Shown: piece after piece, positions 40,877 to 49,039 of the stretch
Position numbering within the stretch: the first letter of the stretch is position 1
Layout of the letters: every line of letters begins with the position of its first letter
Assembly: GCA_964596125.1 (NCBI GenBank)
Contig: CAZQRP010000002.1
Location: 1-64,000, forward strand
Direction of reading: 5' to 3'
DNA: 64,000 bases
Source of the DNA: CAZQRP01 sp964596125
GTDB taxonomy: Bacteria; Chloroflexota; Dehalococcoidia; GIF9; UBA5629
Translations under genes and position numbers: made by a program
Notes under the pieces: generated by a model
The model's input: the letters and a program-made list of their open reading frames with translations, nothing else
The model's database searches: none
What the model was told of the DNA's origin: nothing

Positions 40877-42114
40877 TTAAACGTATCCTTCTGGTTATTC
40901 TGCTTGCCACTATCGTAATGCCTGCGCCTAGTATTGTATACGCTGATGATGAGATTTCATTACTGGAGAGTACCGCCGAGGTATACTTCCCTTCCGCACT
41001 ATCCTTTACCATCAAAGCTGAGAGCTCGAAGGATATTACCAGAATCCGTCTTCACTATCAAGTTGATAAAATGAACTATGCCGACGTTGTAAGCGAAGCC
41101 TGGCCCATATTTGTTCCAGCGCCAAAAGTCGAAACAAAATGGATATGGGATATGAGAAAGGCCAGCTTACCATCCGGTGCAACGCTCCATTACTGGTGGA
41201 CGATTGAAAACGAAACCGGAAATAAACTTATTACTCCTGCTGCATCGGTTAGCTTTGACGATAAGCGCTATCCGTGGCAAGAACTATCTTCAGGGCAGCT
41301 AACGCTCTTCTGGTATGAGGGTAGCCAGTCTTTCGCCGACGAGCTGATGGCCGCATCTCAACAAGCCATAACAAGACTGGCCAGAGATACAGGCGCAATG
41401 CTTGAAAGTCCAGTAAAAATATATCTCTATGCCAGCACCAGAGACTTGCAGGGCTCTATGATATTTCCCCGAGAGTGGACAGGCGGTGTTGCCTTCACCG
41501 AATACAGCATCATAGCAATCGGTGTCTCACCGAAAGACCTGGACTGGGGAAAAGATGCACTGGCACATGAACTGGGCCACATGGTCACCCATCAGATCAC
41601 ATTTAGCCCGTATGGAGCGGACTTGCCCACCTGGCTTGACGAAGGCCTGGCCGTATACACAGAAAGCAACCCCAGCCCCACCTTCCAAACCAGGCTAAAG
41701 AAGGCGGTCTCCGAACAGAGACTCATTTCGGTACGCAGCTTATCCAGTCCGTTTTCAGCTAATCCTGACGAGGCATATCTCTCATACGCACAGAGCCACA
41801 GTGTAGTTACCTTTCTTATTCAGAACCATGGTCAAAGCAAAATGCTTCGCCTGCTGACCCTGTTAAAAGAAGGTAATAGCTGCGACGAAGCCCTGACTGA
41901 AATCTACGGCTTCGACCAGGACGGGCTGGATGAGTTATGGCAACAATCACTGACAGCCTCAGGAGAACCTGTAGAGCAGGAACAACTGAATCCTTTACTG
42001 TCCGGTCTCTTATTGGCGCTCATTATACTCGTTGTCATCTCAACTGCCTCTGGCCTGGGAATATGGTCCTGGCGCCGCTACCGAGCAAAAGCCGCGTCTG
42101 CTGAAGGGAAATAA
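40873..42114 (+). CDS. Secreted, membrane-anchored gluzincin metallopeptidase (peptidase MA-like)
   Basis: A 413-residue protein with an N-terminal signal peptide (about residues 1-24), a beta-rich domain, a zinc peptidase domain with HELGH at residues 232-236 and the third ligand in WLDEGLAVY near 256, and a C-terminal membrane helix (LSGLLLALIILVVISTASGLGIW) with a basic cytoplasmic end. The catalytic domain would face outward. This is the gluzincin peptidase MA type. ATG overlaps the prfB stop as ATGA, so the two genes are coupled. Substrate unknown. Confidence 0.85.
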   Translation: MIKRILLVILLATIVMPAPSIVYADDEISLLESTAEVYFPSALSFTIKAESSKDITRIRLHYQVDKMNYADVVSEAWPIFVPAPKVETKWIWDMRKASLPSGATLHYWWTIENETGNKLITPAASVSFDDKRYPWQELSSGQLTLFWYEGSQSFADELMAASQQAITRLARDTGAMLESPVKIYLYASTRDLQGSMIFPREWTGGVAFTEYSIIAIGVSPKDLDWGKDALAHELGHMVTHQITFSPYGADLPTWLDEGLAVYTESNPSPTFQTRLKKAVSEQRLISVRSLSSPFSANPDEAYLSYAQSHSVVTFLIQNHGQSKMLRLLTLLKEGNSCDEALTEIYGFDQDGLDELWQQSLTASGEPVEQEQLNPLLSGLLLALIILVVISTASGLGIWSWRRYRAKAASAEGK

Positions 42115-42117
42115 TCT

Positions 42118-42807
42118 GTGAAACGATCTTTTACTATTCACGACCTGCCCCTCAACGAACGGCCTCGCGAAAGACTGCTAAAGCTGGGTATCGAAGCTCT
42201 CTCCGCCCAGGAGATTCTGGCTTTAATCTTAGGACGCGGAATAAAAGGGGAATCGGTAATGATGACCGCTCAAAACCTGCTCAGTAAATTCGGCAACCTG
42301 GAAAATATCGCGGCCGCTTCGGTTATAGAGCTGGCTGAAGTAAAAGGCATCGGACCGGCCAAGGCAGCCCAGATCAAGGCTGCATTCGAGCTCAGCAAAC
42401 GGTTGGAAAATTCCTTCAACGATAGACCAAAGGAAAGGGTCAAGTCCCCGCAAGACGTCATTAAATCGGTGCGAAATAAATTGAAGGGCAAGAAGAAGGA
42501 ACATTTCCTGGTACTTTCTCTGGATACCAGAAATCATCTCATAACTACTCAGACCGTTTCCATAGGCAGCCTGGACTCCAGTATCGTACATCCGCGAGAG
42601 GTATTTAAAGAAGCTATCTCTTCCAGTGCTGCTTCGGTTATCTTTATCCATAACCACCCCTCGGGCGATCCGACACCATCAGAAGACGACATCAAGCTGA
42701 CCAGGCGTCTTGTTGAAGCCGGCGACCTTATCGGTATCGAAGTCCTGGACCATATCATCGTCTGCGATAAGGACCACATCAGCATGAAAGCCAGTAACCT
42801 GTTTTGA
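42118..42807 (+). CDS. radC: RadC/JAB1-domain DNA-repair-associated protein
   Basis: RadC family protein of 229 residues. An N-terminal helix-hairpin-helix region (LAEVKGIGPAKAAQIKAAFEL) precedes the JAMM metalloprotein domain with IFIHNHPSGDPTPSEDD. The family's true role is unsettled; it is often found on mobile elements as well as chromosomes. GTG start 3 nt after the metallopeptidase stop. Its final 167 bp are duplicated at 48873-49039. Confidence 0.94.
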   Translation: MKRSFTIHDLPLNERPRERLLKLGIEALSAQEILALILGRGIKGESVMMTAQNLLSKFGNLENIAAASVIELAEVKGIGPAKAAQIKAAFELSKRLENSFNDRPKERVKSPQDVIKSVRNKLKGKKKEHFLVLSLDTRNHLITTQTVSIGSLDSSIVHPREVFKEAISSSAASVIFIHNHPSGDPTPSEDDIKLTRRLVEAGDLIGIEVLDHIIVCDKDHISMKASNLF

Positions 42808-42885
42808 TTATAAAAGTCAGGTTAGAAAAGCCCGCTTATATCTAAGAAATCAAGACCACAAAACTTAGTCTCCACCCTTCAAATT

Positions 42886-42909
42886 GCCATTTTCCGTTTG
42901 AGCATTGTA
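42886..42909. repeat. Short dispersed repeat, family B, copy 1
   Basis: Pattern CATTTTCCGTTTGNGC; further copies at 45991, 49121 and 56430. It lies just before the helicase-unit promoter. Confidence 0.4.
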
Positions 42910-42938
42910 TTGACAAAGTCATAAACGAGTATTATATT
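42910..42938 (+). promoter_or_regulatory. Promoter of the helicase two-gene unit
   Basis: TTGACA (42910-42915), 17-bp spacer, TATATT (42933-42938). A 112-nt AT-rich leader follows before the ATG at 43057, with GGGAGG as ribosome-binding site. Confidence 0.7.
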
Positions 42939-43056
42939 GAAACTAAATTTGAAGACTTGAAATAATAATATAGCTTTATTTTAGACATTAATAATCTCAA
43001 CATCATTCGCTAAAAAAGACAGTGTTTATTCTTTCTTTAGGGAGGTTAATAAATAG

Positions 43057-43620
43057 ATGATTAGTAAGAGTGGTGCTATTCAAATGATCGGGTTCTTAAT
43101 ATCTGAAAAAACACCAGGAGGAGATGGTCTTGTAACGGCAATGATGGTAACTGATAACAAAGGGTATCCTCTGGAATTTAAAGCTACGACTCCAGTAAAG
43201 CCATCGCTTGTACAAAGGACACTTTATGGTGGTCAGTTGGAACATTATGTGAACGTAGAGTTATGTGGAAAAACTCTCGTAAAACAGTCATCACGGAAGC
43301 CCAGCATAATACTAGTTCCAATGATCCAATTATTAGATATAGCTGATGAAATAGATATAAACATGGTAGCTATTTGGCGTGCTGGAGAAACTTTAAAAGT
43401 TGAGGACGAAAAAGCAGAGAAACCAAGGGGAACTATCAGACCTAACATATCAAGTTTTCAACCCGTAGTGTACGAAGGACGCTTTAGGGATGTAGATTCT
43501 GAGAAGGACGTCGTTTCATTTCTACAAGAATGTACTGAGCACTTTGACCTTGTTGAAGCATTTGAAAGGATGCGTGCTGCACTTAAATTATTAGCAAAAG
43601 AAGATTCTAGATACGCTTAG
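43057..43620 (+). CDS. Unknown 187-aa protein coupled to a SNF2 helicase
   Basis: I do not recognise this protein. It is soluble and mixed alpha/beta, with a well-ordered look: an N-terminal half with strand-like segments (IQMIGFLISEKTP, GLVTAMMVTDNKGYPLEFKA), a central PSIILVPMIQLLDIAD, and a C-terminal helical part (FLQECTEHFDLVEAFERMRAALKLLAKE). No signal peptide, cysteine cluster or nucleotide-binding motif. It ends 8 nt before the helicase gene and shares its promoter and AT-rich composition, so the two products probably act together. A partner, specificity or inhibitor subunit are all possible. Confidence 0.75.
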   Translation: MISKSGAIQMIGFLISEKTPGGDGLVTAMMVTDNKGYPLEFKATTPVKPSLVQRTLYGGQLEHYVNVELCGKTLVKQSSRKPSIILVPMIQLLDIADEIDINMVAIWRAGETLKVEDEKAEKPRGTIRPNISSFQPVVYEGRFRDVDSEKDVVSFLQECTEHFDLVEAFERMRAALKLLAKEDSRYA

Positions 43621-43628
43621 GCGTTGAA

Positions 43629-45959
43629 ATGGGTTTATTAAACATAATACGTAATAAATTCCCTATTCACATTCCGGTTATAGTTGAACTGCCTGAAGAA
43701 GAATTATTATGGGGGCATGTCAAGGCTAGCTCGCTTTCGATTTCAGCAATCGAACCTCCTAATATTTCAAGGAACATCTGCGAAATAACTCTACCTGATA
43801 TAAATGAACTCAAATGTTTAGATATACCTGAACTTACAGTATTCGATGCAGATATATTATTGCCGTTGTTTGATATTGTCGACTTATTCAATCCATTGGC
43901 AAAACCAAGTATCGATGGAACCATCTTTATAAAGAAAGAAAGAGAGCATAAGGAAAGAGGACAGATAAAAACCAGAACTACAATCGAAATCTTTAATTCT
44001 GAAACAAGGCTAAATCCTAAAAATAAAAAACCTAAAGGACTTGATATATTTGAGATGCTTCTTCCTATATTAATGCCACCTGCAGCTACCGAGTTTGGGA
44101 AAGATTTACTTTTCCCGCAGGAATTGTATCCATTTCAGACAGTAGGAGTGAAATGGCTTTTTGAGAATGATTCTGCATTATTGGCTGATGATATGGGGCT
44201 TGGTAAAACTGTTCAGTCAATCACAGCTTCACGAGCATTGATTCGCAGGTCACTAATATTGCAGACACTTGTAATTTGTCCTAAAAGTGTTCTATTAAAT
44301 TGGATGCATGAATTAAATCGCTGGGCTCCCGAGCTTGTAGCAATTAGAATTCATGGTGAGCAGTTAATAAGAAAAATCGCTTGGCAATCATACATAGGTA
44401 AGTGCCATGTTCTAGTTACAACTTATGATACAGTTCGTCAGGATAGAGAGTTAGTTAAAGGACGAATTTTCGATCTTATAATTGCTGATGAAATACAAAG
44501 AATAAAAAATCCAAATGCATATACTTCTAGGGTAGTACGAAATATTCCGTGCCGGAAAAGGTGGGGATTAACAGGCACTCCACTCGAGAATAAACTGGAG
44601 GACTTAGTATCTATCTTTGGATTCATTAAGCCAGATCTATTTAAGACAAGTGAAATGGATTTTATAGCACCGAGGATAGTACGAGAACGCATTAAGCCTT
44701 ATCTGTTACGACGCCGTAAAGAAGAAGCATTGCCAGAATTACCCGATAAAATTATTGATACTAAATTGTTGGAACTGACAGAATCACAGCGTAAAACTTA
44801 TGATAGAGAGGAAAGTGAAGGAAAGGTTCGCCTACATAAGGACTCTAGTATCACTATACAACATGTATTAGCCCTAATAACAAAACTTAAACAAATATGC
44901 AACTTTGATCCTATAACAAATGAGAGTATAAAAATTGAATTCCTCAAGGAGTATCTTGAAGATGCCTGTTCAGATGATCAAAAAGCTTTGATAATTTCTC
45001 AATTTGTGAATACTCTGTCGTATATAGAGCATCATGTTAAAGAGTATGACCCTTTAATATATACTGGGGAGTTATCGTTAAATCAGCGTTCAAAGATCGT
45101 AGATAGTTTTAATAACAATAATAACAATAAGGTTCTACTTTTATCACTTAAAGCTGGTGGTTTGGGTTTAAATCTAACGAGGGCAAACTACGTGCTTCAC
45201 TTCGATAGATGGTGGAATCCTGCGGTAGAACGCCAGGTAGAAGACCGTACGCATAGGATTGGTCAGACCCGAAGGGTATTTGCTACGCGTTTGATTTGCC
45301 ATGATACCATCGAGGAAAAAATAGAACAGTTACTTGAGCAAAAAAAGATATTATTTAATCAAGTTGTTGATGAATTGTCAGATGTGGACTTAAAGCGAGT
45401 TCTATCAGAAGAGGAGTTATTTGGCCTCTTCGGTTTGCAACCACCCCGACGAGTACAGAGAGATAAACAAGAAGCTGAACAAATTGTTGCTAAATCGGAA
45501 CAGGTAGAAAGCACTAAAGGTTTCGTGGTCAAACCTGAAGAGCCATTTTCGAATATCATAAAATTACGACAAATTTTACGTGGGAGCGAGGAATATATTT
45601 GGTGGGCAGATTTACATTTTACTGCAAGAGGCCTTGAAGAATTGATTATCAGTATTGATCCTGCACTTATAGAGGAAGTTAGAATTCTCTCTGGGACAGC
45701 TAATGTGAATCAACGAGCTAAACAAGACTTCCAAAGATTTAGAGAGGAATTGCTTGCAAAGGGTATCTCAGCAGAATGGCGTATATTGAATAATTTTAGC
45801 CATGACCGCTTCATAATTAGTAAAAATTTATGCTATAACGTTCCACCAATTAATAGTTTGTTAAGAGGACAATATTCAGAGATCTTACAGACAACGAATG
45901 TACCACCGTTCACTAAATGGTGGCAAACTGCTTCCCCAATAGAAGAACTACGAATATAA
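43629..45959 (+). CDS. SNF2-family helicase with C-terminal PLD-like region
   Basis: A 776-residue Swi2/Snf2 ATPase. An unassigned N-terminal region (1-165) is followed by the motor: Walker A DDMGLGKTVQS near residue 190, motif II DEIQRIKN near 286 (DEIQ instead of the usual DEAH/DEAQ), LTGTPLENKLEDL, and the second lobe with SLKAGGLGLNLTRANYVLHFDRWWNPAVERQVEDRTHRIGQ. An asparagine run (FNNNNNNK) lies in the second lobe. After about residue 640 a domain with VRILSG and FSHDRFIIS resembles the PLD-like fold in which HDR replaces the HKD motif. Such helicase/PLD fusions occur in phage-defence and DNA-repair contexts; the role here is inferred. Confidence 0.85.
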   Translation: MGLLNIIRNKFPIHIPVIVELPEEELLWGHVKASSLSISAIEPPNISRNICEITLPDINELKCLDIPELTVFDADILLPLFDIVDLFNPLAKPSIDGTIFIKKEREHKERGQIKTRTTIEIFNSETRLNPKNKKPKGLDIFEMLLPILMPPAATEFGKDLLFPQELYPFQTVGVKWLFENDSALLADDMGLGKTVQSITASRALIRRSLILQTLVICPKSVLLNWMHELNRWAPELVAIRIHGEQLIRKIAWQSYIGKCHVLVTTYDTVRQDRELVKGRIFDLIIADEIQRIKNPNAYTSRVVRNIPCRKRWGLTGTPLENKLEDLVSIFGFIKPDLFKTSEMDFIAPRIVRERIKPYLLRRRKEEALPELPDKIIDTKLLELTESQRKTYDREESEGKVRLHKDSSITIQHVLALITKLKQICNFDPITNESIKIEFLKEYLEDACSDDQKALIISQFVNTLSYIEHHVKEYDPLIYTGELSLNQRSKIVDSFNNNNNNKVLLLSLKAGGLGLNLTRANYVLHFDRWWNPAVERQVEDRTHRIGQTRRVFATRLICHDTIEEKIEQLLEQKKILFNQVVDELSDVDLKRVLSEEELFGLFGLQPPRRVQRDKQEAEQIVAKSEQVESTKGFVVKPEEPFSNIIKLRQILRGSEEYIWWADLHFTARGLEELIISIDPALIEEVRILSGTANVNQRAKQDFQRFREELLAKGISAEWRILNNFSHDRFIISKNLCYNVPPINSLLRGQYSEILQTTNVPPFTKWWQTASPIEELRI

Positions 45960-45990
45960 ACTCTGATCTAATAACTGTGTTTGAATTTTC

Positions 45991-46014
45991 TTTTTTCAGT
46001 TTGAGCTTTTTATA
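45991..46014. repeat. Short dispersed repeat, family B, copy 2
   Basis: TTTTTTCAGTTTGAGCTTTTT, just after the helicase gene. Related to the copies at 42886, 49121 and 56430. Confidence 0.35.
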
Positions 46015-46050
46015 CTTTAAAAAATCTGTGACAGTATCTCTTGTTACATC

Positions 46051-46260
46051 ATGTTGGCCTTACGAGACCCACTTCAGCATATTAACTGGGTCAAGTTTAT
46101 CATAACGATGTCCATCATAGGTGTGATTACTGGCATATACTCGATCATTCAGGGTTATGTTGAATTCGGCCAGGTTATGGTGTCAACTCTCTTCGATGCT
46201 GTCTCCGCTATAGTTTTTCTAGTCTTATATCCCTGGTGTGTGACACGCGGTATCCAGTAA
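46051..46260 (+). CDS. Possible small membrane protein (69 aa)
   Basis: Open frame with two strongly hydrophobic stretches (FIITMSIIGVITGIYSII and VSTLFDAVSAIVFLVLYPW) and a protein-like composition, but no ribosome-binding site in front of the ATG. It may be a real two-helix protein or the remnant of a longer one. Function unknown. Confidence 0.35.
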   Translation: MLALRDPLQHINWVKFIITMSIIGVITGIYSIIQGYVEFGQVMVSTLFDAVSAIVFLVLYPWCVTRGIQ

Positions 46261-46774
46261 TTGACAGCTTCCAAACTGTTCTTAACTATGATAATGCATG
46301 GTAGCTGCGCAATAGTATATGCCATCAAAACATTGGCAAGACAAAGCACCACAGATCGCAGACTATAACCATTACATAAAATCATCTTAAAAATAGAGTA
46401 GGAAATAAAGAAAAAATAATAAGTCCTGGCGGGGACCGGGTGGTGTGGTAGGGATAACTAGCCGAGCAAAGCTAAATCATAGTCTCGCCACGTTCAAGTA
46501 TACAGAATAGGTTTTATTACAGTTATTACAGTCTATAAAAAAGAGAGTTGGTACTATCCTTAATGGCTACGTTCAAAACATTAAGGAAGTTATGGCAAAA
46601 CTCTTGTACAGACGCAGCCACAGGCTTAACTTAAGTAGGTCTTTCGGAATAGTTCACGGACTTTTGTTTGAGAAGAGGCAACCTGTTCCGGCTCTGCAGC
46701 AGTTATTTGTCTTCTCAATACGGGTATAATAGGACAATGACTATTAAATCCGTGAGGTATTAAGGGGGGTGATG
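46261..46774. other. Intergenic region, about 510 bp
   Basis: No convincing gene. It contains TATAAT at 46725-46730 upstream of the next gene without a good -35, and a G-rich tract near 46426-46452. No tRNA or known structured RNA was recognised. Confidence 0.4.
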
Positions 46775-47170
46775 ATGAAAAGAAAAATTATTAACGGAAT
46801 AATCGTTGTAATCGTTGTACTGGGGATAGCCTGGGTGATTAGTGCTTTAATTCCGTTTTCTTTAGCGGTCTGGATATACCTGGTATGGATGGTCTGGAAA
46901 AGGAAAACTAATATATTCTATGAACAGATTGAACCAAAGTTAGCCGAAAGACGTTTAAAAACGCTAAAAGCATCACTGCTGGTAGCCGGAGTGTCATTTG
47001 CCATGATTGTAGCTACCATCCTTCCGGGAGTATTAATATTTCATCTGCCCGAAGACGTTCTTTTTTACATCGGGATTTTTTGGCTCAATATGTTTGCTAT
47101 ACCAACTAGTGGCAGCTTGGTTGTATTTCTCAAAGAACGACTGAAACAAGCTAAAGGAATACCAAAATAA
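46775..47170 (+). CDS. Membrane protein of unknown function (131 aa)
   Basis: A small integral membrane protein with four hydrophobic segments (GIIVVIVVLGIAWVISALIPF, LAVWIYLVWMVW, ASLLVAGVSFAMIVATILPGVLIF, VLFYIGIFWLNMFAIPTSGSLVVFL) and a basic loop. No family recognised. The ATG at 46775 (or 46772) follows AAGGGGGGTG, a strong ribosome-binding site; the same type of leader precedes the interrupted gene at 47723. Confidence 0.7.
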   Translation: MKRKIINGIIVVIVVLGIAWVISALIPFSLAVWIYLVWMVWKRKTNIFYEQIEPKLAERRLKTLKASLLVAGVSFAMIVATILPGVLIFHLPEDVLFYIGIFWLNMFAIPTSGSLVVFLKERLKQAKGIPK

Positions 47171-47181
47171 GTACAATTTGA

Positions 47182-47251
47182 CGAAGTTCTTCGCAACAAA
47201 CTGACTAGGGATTTAGCTTCGAAATGTATGCATAAGCTTCGTTTTACGAAG
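47182..47251 (+). terminator. Two small hairpins after the membrane-protein gene
   Basis: CGAAG-TT-CTTCG at 47182-47193 and CTTCG-TTTTA-CGAAG at 47237-47251 use the same stem sequence. They may end transcription of the preceding gene, but lack a clean T-run. A further GGGGG/CCCCC hairpin is at 47297-47310. Confidence 0.35.
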
Positions 47252-47381
47252 TGATACGTTCAGCTTTGTTTATAAATTATGGTCAGCACCGAGGTAGGGG
47301 GTAGACCCCCAGACACTTCCGCCTATTATAATGGTTCACCCAGACAAATTTTTTAAATTCTGGACTTTTAGCTTCGGTTAA

Positions 47382-47723
47382 TTATGGCCCAGGGGAAATA
47401 TCCATAAAATATGGGGACTCCTTCATTTTAAGTTTCTTCCTCAACCACTTAAATAATTGAGTTATCCCAACTATCCATGCAATTAAAATTTCGATATATA
47501 CTATCAAGACGCACCAATGTGCAAAACCTTCAATGTTATGATCATCAATGTAAGACACCAAAAATAAAAGGACAGGAAACTGCAATATCAATAATCCAGA
47601 AAATAAAATCACCTTGCCAATCGTTTCTAGTCTATTTACCCTTTTTCGTTCCTTATCCTCTGCTGCTCACATTGCATGCGTTTTATCGAGAATAGGTGTA
47701 TCGGATGGTACAGATTTTTTCAT
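47382..47723 (-). pseudogene. Small membrane protein gene interrupted by an in-frame TGA
   Basis: From ATG at 47723, with AGGGGGG 9 nt upstream, the frame reads MKKSVPSDTPILDKTHAM, a TGA at 47667-47669, and continues in the same frame with AAEDKERKRVNRLETIGK into two membrane helices (VILFSGLLILQFPVLLFLVSYI and CVLIVYIEILIAWIVGITQLF) to the stop at 47382. Apart from that one codon it is a normal 113-codon gene. It is either a fresh nonsense mutation, a sequencing error or, less likely, recoding. A shortened product could start at the GTG at 47612. Confidence 0.6.
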
Positions 47724-47912
47724 CACAAGCCCCCCTAACTTCAATCACAACTGAGTATTTACAACGATTATACACCTTGTCAAGGAGTTTTAGATTAGGA
47801 TAATAATATTCGTTTTGCATTATCTCCCCACCGCTCCCACAGGCAAACAGAAGAGAATTGATTTAGCTTTATTGTGCTTCAACGTCCACGAGGGAAAGGC
47901 TATCTGTAAGAT

Positions 47913-47972
47913 AATCTATTCAAAGGTAATTGGAAGTGGTACAATTTTATTTGATTGTGTCCTCAGCATCCG
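47913..47972. repeat. Dispersed repeat, family A, copy 1
   Basis: 60 bp aligning without gaps to 48817-48876 at roughly 75% identity, best in TTTTATTTGATTGTGTCCTC. It lies directly upstream of the isochorismatase-like gene. Confidence 0.6.
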
Positions 47973-47990
47973 TAGAAAGGTGGTGTTTCT

Positions 47991-48566
47991 ATGAAAGATC
48001 CCACAGCTCCTGAAATAAAACCGATAGAACCTAAACCAGTGATTTTAAATCCTGCGACGAGTGCGTTATTAGTCCTTGAAATGAGCGGTTTATGTGCCGA
48101 CCCAGAGTATATGGCTGCCCCCCTAGTGCCTGGAATAATTAAACTACTGGAGAGAGCACGGGCTGCCGGTACCCTTATTGTTTTTACAATACCAAAACAA
48201 TTTATAGGACAACCACATGGTCAGGTGCATTCCGAGTTTAAGAGAAAACAGTCTGAAGCCGTCATTTCACTTCCTGTTTTCGACAAATTTGCCGATGGAC
48301 AATTACAAAACCTGTTAAATCTTTTTGGTATTGAGACACTAGTTCTAACGGGTTGTAAAGCAAATATGGCAGTACTATATACGGCTAGCAGAGCTGTAAT
48401 AGAATATAAATATAATATTATTATTCCAGTTGACGGAATTGCAGCTACAACTGAATATGAAAAGGAATATACTCTTTATCAATTCAGGGCTTATCCAGGA
48501 GGGCTTCCTAAACGTTTTACTTTTTCTACACTTGATACAATAACATTTGAAACAATTAAACAATGA
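47991..48566 (+). CDS. Isochorismatase-fold protein lacking the usual catalytic residues
   Basis: A 191-residue cysteine-hydrolase-fold protein: SALLVLEMSGLCADPEY, LLERARAAGTLIVFTIP, VFDKFADGQLQNLLNLFGIETLVLTGCKANMAVLYTASRAV. The first-motif Asp (usually ID/VDMQ) is Glu here, and the nucleophile Cys of the GxxxxxCV helix is replaced (KANMAVLY); the Cys in LTGC is shifted. It may be catalytically inactive or have changed chemistry. ATG preceded by AGAAAGGTGG. It is isolated between two copies of repeat family A. Confidence 0.75.
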   Translation: MKDPTAPEIKPIEPKPVILNPATSALLVLEMSGLCADPEYMAAPLVPGIIKLLERARAAGTLIVFTIPKQFIGQPHGQVHSEFKRKQSEAVISLPVFDKFADGQLQNLLNLFGIETLVLTGCKANMAVLYTASRAVIEYKYNIIIPVDGIAATTEYEKEYTLYQFRAYPGGLPKRFTFSTLDTITFETIKQ

Positions 48567-48816
48567 GAACCATAGGTTAAAAAACATATTGAGAGTATAC
48601 TCAGTTCATTGCAACAACCATCTACCACGCTACTTTATCTAGAACAATTTGAATCAAAGATTTTACTATCACGCTATTCGTGTGTATCATTTTGACTTTG
48701 TATATTCATTTCTAATCATAAATATTGGTTTATATTTCCTTCATGGATAGCGATTGATAACAATGTCTGTGACCTTGACCCCTTAAAAACGACAATTGAA
48801 AAATAACTTACGTTGC
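48567..48816. other. Non-coding AT-rich gap
   Basis: No open frame with a ribosome-binding site and no structured RNA recognised. Confidence 0.4.
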
Positions 48817-48876
48817 AATCTAATTAAAGGTAGTTGAATCGGAAAGAGTTTTATTTGATTGTGTCCTCTGCTTCTT
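48817..48876. repeat. Dispersed repeat, family A, copy 2, fused to the radC fragment
   Basis: Second copy of the 60-bp repeat. Its right end (CTGCTTCTT) merges into the duplicated radC tail. A shorter third copy is at 50910-50932 and a doubtful fourth at 57648. Confidence 0.6.
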
Positions 48877-49039
48877 TATCCATAACCACCCCTCGGGCGA
48901 TTCGACACCATCAGAAGATGATATCAAGCTGACCAGGCGTCTTGTTGAAGCCGGCGACCTTATCGGTATCGAAGTCCTGGACCTTATCATCGTCTGCGAT
49001 AAGGACCATATCAGCATGAAAGCCAGTAACCTGTTTTGA
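48873..49039 (+). pseudogene. Duplicated 3' end of radC
   Basis: 167 bp matching 42641-42807 without gaps at about 97% identity, covering the last 55 codons of radC and its TGA; similarity continues some 20 bp past the stop. It encodes FIHNHPSGDSTPSEDD and the rest of the JAMM domain but has no start or N-terminal part. One change (His to Leu in VLDLIIV) is non-synonymous. Same orientation as the intact gene 6.2 kb away. Confidence 0.9.

Noticed and set aside
46261..46768. tRNA or integrase attachment site inside the accessory segment
   Set aside because: No cloverleaf, T-arm consensus or CCA-like end could be found on either strand, and no integrase gene is present.
47297..47310. GGGGG-TAGA-CCCCC hairpin as a terminator or RNA gene
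   Set aside because: Only five pairs, no T-run, and not next to a gene end in a useful direction.
47667..47669. Selenocysteine codon in the interrupted membrane-protein gene
   Set aside because: The residue lies in a charged N-terminal segment with no redox motif, and I see no SECIS-like hairpin directly after it. A nonsense mutation is simpler.
48873..49039. Second functional radC
   Set aside because: Only the last 55 codons are present, with no start codon, ribosome-binding site or N-terminal domain; it is a duplicated fragment.
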